Source: an uncultured Gemmatimonadota bacterium (GTDB lineage Bacteria > Gemmatimonadota > Gemmatimonadetes > Longimicrobiales > Gaopeijiaceae). Taken from it: a DNA stretch of 5,073 bases. This document shows, in pieces, positions 1 to 5,073 of this stretch; positions within the stretch are counted from its first letter, which is position 1, and every line of letters begins with the position of its first letter. The stretch lies in the NCBI GenBank assembly GCA_938030915.1, contig CALHIO010000166.1:1-5073 (forward strand), in the 5' to 3' direction. The notes beneath the pieces are model-generated. The model worked only from the letters and a program-made list of their open reading frames with translations, was not told the DNA's origin and did no database searches. A program made the position numbers and the translations under genes.

Positions 1-129
1 AGGGGGGGGTGGGGGCGCAGTAAGCGACTGATCGGGAAATTCGCACGTGCCCTCGACAGCGAGCTGGCGGTTCGCCCGGACCAGATCCTCGATCCGATCC
101 GACACCCGGTGTACAGGGAATCGGCATGA
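1..129 (+). CDS. 3' end of an unidentified protein (partial)
   Basis: Frame 1 is open from the window edge to the TGA at 127-129 and encodes about 42 residues ending in DPIRHPVYRESA. Third positions are mostly G or C, as in the genes that follow. The stop overlaps the ATG of the next gene in an ATGA arrangement, which is typical of translationally coupled operon genes and is the main reason to accept this short fragment as coding. The visible tail is charged and soluble-looking, with no membrane segment. I do not recognise the family from so little sequence, so no function is proposed. The first 15 or so bases are nearly pure G and would encode RGGWG; that part may be low-quality sequence, so the frame is trustworthy only from about position 16. 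Confidence 0.6.
   Translation, partial: RGGWGRSKRLIGKFARALDSELAVRPDQILDPIRHPVYRESA
115..119 (+). promoter_or_regulatory. Ribosome binding site for the lipoprotein gene at 126
   Basis: An AGGGA stretch lies 6 bases before the ATG at 126, within the coding end of the upstream gene. It is the clearest Shine-Dalgarno-like sequence seen next to a start in this window and supports ATG 126 as the true start. It also fits reinitiation or coupling across the ATGA overlap. Confidence 0.5.
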
Positions 130-1085
130 CCTGCCATCGAGTGCGGAGCTGGATCGGCGGCTTCGCGATTCTGGGCGTCGCGCTCGCCTGCGGGGACACC
201 GAGCAACCGGTTCCGCAGGGTCCGACCAATGGCACGGCAGTCGCGGACAGTGGAAACCTCGACCGTCGCTTTTACGAACGGAACTTCGTATTCGCGTCAG
301 TCGCCGCGGACAGCGTGTTCATCGTGCCCTGGCTCATGCAGACGGCCGAGGAGGCGGACAGCGTGACACGGGAGGCCCGAGCCTGGCTCGCACGAGGCGG
401 GATCTGGGACGGGTTCTACGAGGAGCGCTGGCGTACCGGCCCGACGAGAGCGCCCGCACGGCTCGTTCCCCACCTCGGACTCCAACTCATGGTAGGCGAC
501 AATGACGCCATCGACGGGATCCTCTACGAGGAGGGAGCTCGCTCGCTCGAATTGGTCCTCGGAGATGCGAACCTGCCGTGGACCGGCGCTCGTGGCGACA
601 CGTATCAGGTGCTCTCAGGAGCGGCGTACCTCGTCGATCAGAGGATCGACGGAATGATCCTCGACATGGCACGCGCCTCGGCAGGCCCCGTGCCCCCGGG
701 TGGCGACTGGGCCTTCCTGCTCTCGGGAGACTCGGCCCACTTCGTCCTCGCGGGGGATTCAGAGTACGGGGGAGACCGTCCACCTCTGTATCGGGGGTGG
801 GGCGCACACGAGGACGAAGGCATGCAGTGGCCCGAGGTTCGCGTGGACTGGGAGCGAACCGAAGCGTTTCCACCCGCTCGTCGAGACGTCCCGGTCGAGT
901 GGCGCGTGTGGTCGGCCGACGGCTCGATCGAGGGCCGACTCGAAGCTGTCTCGGCCGAGATCCAGGCGGGCGAAGGACCGGGGCCACTCCTTCCGGTCCG
1001 GGCGCTCTTCGAAGTAACGGGTGAGTTCTTCGCAGGGGAAGACACCTACGGGGTGCACGGTATCCTCGTGCACGCGCGGCGATGA
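126..1085 (+). CDS. Predicted lipoprotein of unknown function
   Basis: This encodes 319 residues. The N-terminus has a basic n-region (HRVR), a hydrophobic segment at about residues 9-20 and a lipobox-like VALAC with the acceptor cysteine at residue 22, followed by a flexible linker rich in Gly, Asp, Pro and Thr. This points to a lipid-anchored envelope protein. The -3 residue is Ala rather than the usual Leu, so the lipobox is slightly off consensus. The mature part (from about residue 45) has many Trp, Tyr and acidic residues and alternating hydrophobic patterns that suggest a mostly beta protein. The final 30 residues (ALFEVTGEFFAGEDTYGVHG) faintly recall the last strands of CrtC/lipocalin-type proteins, but I cannot assign a family. 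The start is chosen for its AGGGA site and its ATGA overlap with the upstream stop. The DUF445 gene follows after 4 bases, so the two are probably co-transcribed. Confidence 0.88.
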   Translation: MTCHRVRSWIGGFAILGVALACGDTEQPVPQGPTNGTAVADSGNLDRRFYERNFVFASVAADSVFIVPWLMQTAEEADSVTREARAWLARGGIWDGFYEERWRTGPTRAPARLVPHLGLQLMVGDNDAIDGILYEEGARSLELVLGDANLPWTGARGDTYQVLSGAAYLVDQRIDGMILDMARASAGPVPPGGDWAFLLSGDSAHFVLAGDSEYGGDRPPLYRGWGAHEDEGMQWPEVRVDWERTEAFPPARRDVPVEWRVWSADGSIEGRLEAVSAEIQAGEGPGPLLPVRALFEVTGEFFAGEDTYGVHGILVHARR

Positions 1086-1089
1086 TGGC

Positions 1090-2661
1090 ATGAACCAGGA
1101 ACTTGCCCTCGCACTCGTGAAGGTCGGATTCGGCGCACTCGCCGGGGGCCTCACCAACACGATCGCCGTGTGGATGCTGTTCCATCCGTATCAGCCGCCC
1201 CGGCTGTTCGGGCGCTGGCCGGTGACGTTTCTCCACGGAGCTGTGCCCAAGAATCAACCGAGACTGGCCGCCGCCATCGGGCGCACGGTCGGGAGTCGGC
1301 TGCTCACCGCGGACGATCTGACGAATACGTTCGCGAATGTCGAATTTCGGGACGCCTTCGACCAGCGGCTGGCCCTCTTCCTCGACGAGGTTCTGCACAC
1401 GGAGCGCGGCTCTCTGCGTCAGCTCATTCCCGAGGCCGTGGCCGCGGACATCGATGCACTCATCGAAGACGCGCTGAACCGGGGCATGGAGCAGCTGTAC
1501 GACTACGTCACGTCGGAGCACTTCGAGGCGTCCATGCTGAAGCGGGCCGACGATCTCGTCGGAGCCATCGCGGACGAACCCATCGCCGGGATCCTAACCT
1601 CGTCGCGTGGCGACGCCGTCGAGACCGCCGTCGAGGAATGGCTCCAAGGGGTCGTCGAGAGCGAGGACTTCTCGGATGCCGTGTCCGACTATATCGAGCG
1701 CGCTTCCATGAAGCTGCTCGAGCCGGGCCGAAACTTCGAGGAGATTCTTCCGCTCGGACTGGTCGGCTCGCTCGAGAAGGCGATCGCGAGCTACCTGCCG
1801 CTTGCCGCCGAGCGGCTCGGGGGACTGCTCGAAGATCCCGAGACCCGCGAGAAATTCGAGGCCACGATCCAGGAGCTGTTCCAACGGTTCCTGCAGGACC
1901 TGAAGTTCCACCAGCGCGTCGTTGCCCGCGTGGTCATGACGGAGGACACGGTCGACAAGGTGCTCGACACGATCCAGGAGGAGGGTGCGGAGCGCCTCTC
2001 CGAGATTCTCCGGGATCCGACGGTGCAGGATGCGATCACCCAGGGCGTGAACCAGGCGATCGTCGATTTCCTCCGACGTCCGGTCAACGAAGTCTTCGGC
2101 ACCTCCGACGACCCGAACATGGTCGAGGCGCGTGAAACGCTGACCGGCTGGGTCGTGGGGATGTCCCGTGACCCTGCCACCCGGGAGTTCGTCGTAGAGA
2201 AGCTTCGTGACGGCCTGAACAAGGCCGGCGCCCGCACGTGGGGGGACGTACTCGAGCGCGTCCCGACGGAGAAGATCGCCGACGTCCTCGTAGGCGCCGC
2301 GCGCACGGATATCGCGCATCGCACAGTCGAAGCCGGGGCGCAGCGTCTCATCAGCAGGATACTGGAACGCCCGATCGGGATCCCGGCACGCTGGTTTCCC
2401 GAAGATGGCCCTCAGCGGATCGAAGCCGCGCTGGGTGATCCGATCTGGGACTGGCTGCAGACGCAGGTACCGGCCGTGGTCGAGCGCATCGATGTCGCCC
2501 GCAGGGTCGAAGAGAAGGTCCTCCACTTCCCCACGGCCCGCATGGAAGAAATCGTGAGGAAGGTCACCGACCGCGAGCTGCGCCTGATCGTACGACTCGG
2601 CTACGTGCTGGGTGCCTTCATCGGACTGCTGATGGTCGCGGTAGACGCTCTCGTACGCTGA
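1090..2661 (+). CDS. DUF445 family membrane protein (YheB/YjiN-like)
   Basis: This encodes 523 residues from ATG 1090. An N-terminal membrane segment (about residues 4-31) carries the family-like signature GGLTNTIAVWMLFHPY, followed by a Pro/Arg segment and HGAVPKNQPRLA (49-60). The C-terminus has the second DUF445 hallmark: VEEKVLHF then an amphipathic helix, RELRLIVRLG (495-504) and a final hydrophobic helix (about 501-521). The middle is a long charged helical region with repeated blocks beginning with a DP pair (residues 249, 309, 361 and 450). Such a protein would be held in the membrane at both ends with a large helical domain between. The biochemical role of DUF445 proteins is not established. 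It is longer than B. subtilis YheB (roughly 380 residues from memory). An in-frame GTG at 1021 would extend it by 23 residues into the lipoprotein gene; ATG 1090 is preferred because it gives a clean 4-base gap and places the membrane segment at the N-terminus. No good Shine-Dalgarno is visible, consistent with coupling to the upstream gene. Confidence 0.94.
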   Translation: MNQELALALVKVGFGALAGGLTNTIAVWMLFHPYQPPRLFGRWPVTFLHGAVPKNQPRLAAAIGRTVGSRLLTADDLTNTFANVEFRDAFDQRLALFLDEVLHTERGSLRQLIPEAVAADIDALIEDALNRGMEQLYDYVTSEHFEASMLKRADDLVGAIADEPIAGILTSSRGDAVETAVEEWLQGVVESEDFSDAVSDYIERASMKLLEPGRNFEEILPLGLVGSLEKAIASYLPLAAERLGGLLEDPETREKFEATIQELFQRFLQDLKFHQRVVARVVMTEDTVDKVLDTIQEEGAERLSEILRDPTVQDAITQGVNQAIVDFLRRPVNEVFGTSDDPNMVEARETLTGWVVGMSRDPATREFVVEKLRDGLNKAGARTWGDVLERVPTEKIADVLVGAARTDIAHRTVEAGAQRLISRILERPIGIPARWFPEDGPQRIEAALGDPIWDWLQTQVPAVVERIDVARRVEEKVLHFPTARMEEIVRKVTDRELRLIVRLGYVLGAFIGLLMVAVDALVR

Positions 2662-2688
2662 GGCGCCACCCGTTCGTACCGGCACCGA

Positions 2689-3633
2689 TCAGTCGAATGC
2701 GAGCCTGAACGAGCCGTTCGTGACGGTTACGGAGGGATACGGTGGCCCTGTACCGGTCGTATCGTAGACCACGAACTCGAAGGTGCCTTCCGCCAGGTCC
2801 GATGTCATCGTCGTGACGAGTACCTGGCCGACCCAGGGCTGCGTGGTCGGATCGGAATCGTTGGTGCCCAGTTGCAAGGCGTTCGCGAAAGAGGGTGTGT
2901 ACTGGGCCCCCGCCCGATTTCCCGTCGGTCCGAACGTCTCCACCGGGTAGGTGCCCGGTTCGAGTGCGGCCCCGAGCTCATGATACACGTCGATGTTCAG
3001 GAGCTGGCACGTGGCGCAGGTCGGGTCGAAACCGCGACCATCCGGATCGGAGTACCCGGTCAGGCTGACGAAGCCGCTGGAGAGGCTGGCTCCGAGATTG
3101 ATGATGAAGAGTCCATTCGTGCTGAAGTCGGTCATTACGCCATCGATCTCGGCCGACATGACCATGTTCATCCATCCGTAGTCCGCGCAGATCGGCATGG
3201 ACGACACGCGACCGTACGTGCCCGCGGATTCGGACGGAGGTGCGATCGTGAGGGTACTGCCGGATCGCCCATAAGACAGGGACTCGACAGAGCCGGAGAC
3301 CAACTGCCCGTTTCGCGTCGTGATCTGTAGCGTGAGCGAGCCATCCGCCACGGTCCAGACTCCGCTTTCGGTGGTGCATCGACGGTTGACGTAGTCCGCG
3401 TATACGGCCGTGAACTCCTGTCCGTCCTCGAATTCGAAGCTGATCGCCGACACATCGGGTACCGTGGATTGCCAGATCCCGATGAGGGACTCGGACGAGA
3501 CGGGGCCGGTGCCCGCCGAGGAGTCCGAGCATCCTGCCGCAACAAGTACGAGCACCGACGACACAACGAGGCAGGATACGAACCTTCGGCTTGTCTCCGA
3601 ACCCTTGGTTGCAGTCAGGACTCGCCTAGACAC
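2689..3633 (-). CDS. Predicted lipoprotein, lipocalin-like plus DUF6252-like domains (paralogue of 3639-4424)
   Basis: This encodes 314 residues from GTG 3633. A long basic n-region leads to a hydrophobic segment (about 19-33) and lipobox VAAGC with the acceptor cysteine at residue 35, then a Ser/Gly linker. Residues 50-130 (LIGIWQ, FEFEDGQEF, RRCTTESGVWTVADGSLTL) look like a small lipocalin-type beta barrel. Residues 157-314 resemble DUF6252-type proteins: AEIDGVMTDF, then CATCQLL at 206-212, PGTYPVETF at 226-234, and a closing GTFEF...TNGSFRLAFD. Function is unknown; binding a small hydrophobic ligand or envelope component is speculation. An alternative GTG at 3702 would add 23 residues that overlap the upstream gene and put a Cys/Gly-rich stretch before the signal peptide, so 3633 is preferred; it lies 5 bases after the upstream stop. 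No Shine-Dalgarno is evident at either start. This is the second gene of a likely two-gene lipoprotein unit. Confidence 0.88.
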   Translation of the reverse strand: MSRRVLTATKGSETSRRFVSCLVVSSVLVLVAAGCSDSSAGTGPVSSESLIGIWQSTVPDVSAISFEFEDGQEFTAVYADYVNRRCTTESGVWTVADGSLTLQITTRNGQLVSGSVESLSYGRSGSTLTIAPPSESAGTYGRVSSMPICADYGWMNMVMSAEIDGVMTDFSTNGLFIINLGASLSSGFVSLTGYSDPDGRGFDPTCATCQLLNIDVYHELGAALEPGTYPVETFGPTGNRAGAQYTPSFANALQLGTNDSDPTTQPWVGQVLVTTMTSDLAEGTFEFVVYDTTGTGPPYPSVTVTNGSFRLAFD

Positions 3634-3638
3634 GTTGG

Positions 3639-4424
3639 TCAGTCGTACCGGATGTCGAAGCGGCCCGAAGCCGCCACAGACGTCAGCATGTCCCCACTCC
3701 ACATGGTCGTTTCGAAGGTACCGGCGATGCCGTTCTCCTCCACGACCGTCACGGTCACCGAGACCGAGACCTCCTGGGACCCGGTGACGTCCCCCAGGTC
3801 ACTCCAGAAGACTTGAGAGGGAGCGGTCTGGACGGCCACGCTGGTGGTGGACACGATCGATGCGTCCCCCGCATCACCGGGCCCGACGGTTCCCACCCGG
3901 ACATACCTACCGGGTACAATGGTTCCGGTCGAGCCACCTCCGAGCAGCGTCATCTGGAGCGTCTGGCACGATGGGCACGGATACGCACTCCCACCGATCC
4001 GACCGGTCAGATCCAGGGAACCGGTCGCTGCAAGCTCCCCCAGAGACATGCCCAGTTCTGAGACGGGGTTCGGCCCGTGCTCCGTGACGTCGTAGAGGAC
4101 ACCGCCCATCGTGGCTTCGCCCGACTCGGACGCTGGTTCACCGTTCACCTCGGTCACCCCGTACGTGATGACACCGTCCGCAGCCTCCCACCCACCGCCC
4201 TCTGTTTCGCAGCGGCCGGCGCCCACGAAGACGTCCAGGACCCGAAATGTCCCGTCGTTCGAGAAGCGCAGGGTCGTCTCGACGTCCCCCTGGATCGTAT
4301 ACTGCCAAAAGCCGACCAGCGCATCCGGCGAAGCCGGCTCCGGGTCGTCGTCCGTGCTGGAAGACGGGCACGCCACCAGGGTGGGGAGGACCAGCGAGAG
4401 GGCAGGCTTCCGCAAGACGTACAT
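3639..4424 (-). CDS. Predicted lipoprotein, lipocalin-like (paralogue of 2689-3633)
   Basis: This encodes 261 residues from ATG 4424. The signal peptide has a basic n-region (MYVLRK), a hydrophobic core and lipobox LVAC with the acceptor cysteine at residue 19, then an acidic Ser/Asp/Pro linker. Residues 36-95 (LVGFWQ, LRFSNDGTFRV, GRCETEGGGWEAADGVITY) match the lipocalin-like block of the downstream paralogue position by position. The middle carries CPSCQTL at 150-156 and PGRYVRVGTVGP at 171-182. The protein ends with GTFETT...SGRFDIRYD, as its partner does. Compared with the partner it is shorter by about 35 residues just before the CxxC motif and lacks the segment corresponding to AEIDGVMTDF. 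An upstream TTG at 4490 would extend the frame by 22 residues; ATG 4424 is preferred because it gives a compact signal peptide. Role unknown beyond a lipid-anchored envelope protein. Confidence 0.88.
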   Translation of the reverse strand: MYVLRKPALSLVLPTLVACPSSSTDDDPEPASPDALVGFWQYTIQGDVETTLRFSNDGTFRVLDVFVGAGRCETEGGGWEAADGVITYGVTEVNGEPASESGEATMGGVLYDVTEHGPNPVSELGMSLGELAATGSLDLTGRIGGSAYPCPSCQTLQMTLLGGGSTGTIVPGRYVRVGTVGPGDAGDASIVSTTSVAVQTAPSQVFWSDLGDVTGSQEVSVSVTVTVVEENGIAGTFETTMWSGDMLTSVAASGRFDIRYD

Positions 4425-4438
4425 GTCGGGCGGTCCGA

Positions 4439-4498
4439 TCTCGAGAGTCGAAACGACTGCCGACACTACGCGAATGACTCCGGGTTTCAAGGCAGTCG
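4439..4498. repeat. Inverted-repeat cluster in the gap between two genes
   Basis: The 81-base gap between the small membrane protein gene and the lipoprotein gene holds nested inverted repeats. CGACTGCC at 4454-4461 is matched by GGCAGTCG at 4491-4498, perfect 8-base arms 29 bases apart. AGTCG at 4446-4450 is matched by CGACT at 4454-4458 with a 3-base loop, and TCTCGAGA at 4439-4446 is a palindrome. The 4454-4458 arm is shared, so the long and short hairpins exclude one another. It could be an operator, an attenuator-like leader or chance; there is no T-tract next to either hairpin, so it is not a standard terminator. Confidence 0.35.
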
Positions 4499-4505
4499 GA
4501 GGCGG

Positions 4506-4775
4506 CTATCCGCGCTCATCGGGCGCGTCGAGCTTGAACCCCCCTCGTCTGCCGCTCTGACGGCGACCTCTCGATGCGGTGTCCTTCGCACTGACCCTGC
4601 GCTTCATCCACGCGAGAGGAGTGAACACCTGTCTTCTCCGGCCGCGGCGACCTACGCCCGTCTCCATGATGTTTTCGATCTCGTCCGAGGTCTGCGTATA
4701 CCGGCCGGGCATACCCAGCCAGACACCGATTCCGAGACCGATCAGGCCCGTGAAAATCAGGGAGACAGCGGTCAT
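4506..4775 (-). CDS. Small single-pass membrane protein, basic tail
   Basis: This encodes 89 residues from ATG 4775. Residues 2-21 form one hydrophobic, Gly-rich membrane helix ending in GVWLGMPGRY, followed by a short acidic helix TSDEIENIMETG (29-40) and a strongly basic tail with RRGRRR (43-48), FTPLAWMKRR (51-60) and GRRQSGRR (70-77), ending GFKLDAPDERG. By the positive-inside rule the basic tail should be cytoplasmic. The layout (helix, MPGRY, acidic helix, FTPL-W, Arg/Ser tail) resembles small conserved hypothetical proteins I associate with Gemmatimonadota, but I cannot name a family. It lies downstream of the terminator at 4886-4915, so it should have its own promoter in 4776-4885; none was recognised. 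No strong Shine-Dalgarno is seen. It precedes the lipoprotein gene by 81 bases and may or may not share its transcript. Confidence 0.82.
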   Translation of the reverse strand: MTAVSLIFTGLIGLGIGVWLGMPGRYTQTSDEIENIMETGVGRRGRRRQVFTPLAWMKRRVSAKDTASRGRRQSGRRGGFKLDAPDERG

Positions 4776-4885
4776 GACGATCTTGAGGGTTTGAGGTTGC
4801 TCTCGCAGCGTGCCGCCGATGCGTTCGAAAGCTGGTACGTCGCAGCCCTAGCCAAGTTGCACATGAGGGCAGCACCACAGGCATG
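4776..4885. other. Intergenic stretch upstream of the small membrane protein gene
   Basis: This stretch lies between the terminator of the partial gene and the ATG at 4775 and must carry any promoter for the - strand genes. On the - strand it contains TTGGCT followed about 19 bases later by TTTCGA, which is too weak and too widely spaced to call a promoter. I see no RNA gene and no convincing ORF in it. Confidence 0.4.
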
Positions 4886-4915
4886 AAGAAAGGCGCCCCC
4901 GACATCGGAGACGCC
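4886..4915 (-). terminator. Rho-independent terminator of the partial membrane protein gene
   Basis: Read on the - strand, GGCGTCTCCG and CGGGGGCGCC form a 10-base-pair stem around an ATGT loop, followed at once by TTTCTT. Two of the pairs are G-U in the - strand transcript and would be C-A mismatches on the + strand, so the structure works only for - strand transcription. It starts 26 bases after the TAA at 4942-4944, as expected for the terminator of that gene. Confidence 0.7.
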
Positions 4916-4941
4916 CACTCGACTACCCGGGCAACTGAAGT

Positions 4942-5073
4942 TTAACGCTGCGTGAGCGACTCGATGACCAGAAGCCCCAGGCCGACCGACAGGATGATCG
5001 CCACGGCGTTCGTACCGACCGCCACCATCGCCACGACGCTCCAGAAGACCGCGTGAGTGAACAGATAGCCGCC
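4942..5073 (-). CDS. C-terminal part of a membrane protein (partial)
   Basis: The - strand frame is open from the window edge to the TAA at 4942-4944 and encodes 43 residues. It reads as hydrophobic helices: a first segment around LFTHAVFWSVVAMVAVG, a short polar turn (TN), a second segment around AVAIILSVGLGLLVI, and the polar end ESLTQR. Almost all third positions are G or C, as in neighbouring genes, and a good terminator sits just downstream, so it is very likely a real gene end. The family cannot be told from this fragment; it could be a transporter subunit or a small multi-pass membrane protein. Confidence 0.75.
   Translation of the reverse strand, partial: GGYLFTHAVFWSVVAMVAVGTNAVAIILSVGLGLLVIESLTQR

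Noticed and set aside
1021..1089. GTG-initiated N-terminal extension of the DUF445 protein
   Set aside because: It would overlap the lipoprotein gene by 65 bases and put a polar Ser/Thr/Cys segment before the family's N-terminal membrane helix; ATG 1090 gives the usual family start.
487..1521. Long - strand open frame (344 codons) across the lipoprotein/DUF445 junction
   Set aside because: It is antisense to two well-supported genes, its product is Arg/Pro-rich without recognisable domains, and such antisense frames are common in high-GC DNA.
1170..2135. + strand open frame of 321 codons within the DUF445 gene
   Set aside because: It is a shifted frame of the DUF445 coding sequence with an Arg/Ala/Gly-rich product typical of frame shadows.
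1594..2685. Long - strand open frame (363 codons) opposite the DUF445 gene
   Set aside because: It mirrors the DUF445 codons; the + strand has clear DUF445 signatures at both ends, and the antisense product shows no signal peptide or domain.
4460..4490. Possible promoter beginning with TTGAAA on the - strand
   Set aside because: The hexamer is good, but no -10-like sequence follows at 16-18 bases, so it cannot be supported.
4077..4886. + strand open frame of 269 codons opposite the lipoprotein and small membrane protein genes
   Set aside because: It runs antisense to two - strand genes and across their intergenic gap; the product is compositionally biased and lacks domains, whereas the - strand products have signal or membrane segments.
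4516..4905. - strand open frame of 129 codons overlapping the small membrane protein
   Set aside because: It overlaps the small membrane protein gene in another frame, and its start lies inside the terminator; the product is Arg/His-rich without structure.

Overview
The window is high-GC DNA (by eye well above 60%) with strong G/C preference at third codon positions. It is densely packed with genes, many of them envelope-associated: three predicted lipoproteins, a DUF445 membrane protein and two other membrane proteins. The style of the lipoproteins (a lipocalin-like front with a DUF6252-like back) and of the small membrane protein resembles Gemmatimonadota and related Gram-negative environmental bacteria. 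That placement is an inference from overall resemblance and no marker gene supports it.

Layout. The left half is read on the + strand as an apparent operon. It holds the 3' end of an unidentified gene (1-129), a lipoprotein of unknown function (126-1085) whose ATG overlaps the previous stop as ATGA, and a 523-residue DUF445 membrane protein (1090-2661) that starts 4 bases after the lipoprotein stop. The right half is read on the - strand. From right to left it holds the C-terminus of a membrane protein (4942-5073), a Rho-independent terminator (4886-4915), a small single-pass membrane protein (4506-4775), a lipoprotein (3639-4424), and a second, paralogous lipoprotein (2689-3633) whose start lies 5 bases beyond the previous stop. 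The two halves converge with only 27 bases between stop codons at 2661 and 2689.

How the genes work together. The + strand genes look translationally coupled, so the unknown lipoprotein and the DUF445 protein probably act together or under the same conditions at the cell envelope. The two - strand lipoproteins are diverged tandem duplicates. They share an N-terminal lipocalin-like block, a CxxCQxL motif in the middle and a GTFE...F...(F/Y)D C-terminus. No mobile element, CRISPR array, rRNA or tRNA gene, phage gene or defence system was seen. The least ordinary features are the duplicated lipoprotein pair with its conserved cysteines, the long DUF445 protein with repeated helical blocks, and an inverted-repeat cluster in the 81-base gap before the first lipoprotein of the pair. 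I do not see evidence for a spectacular new system.
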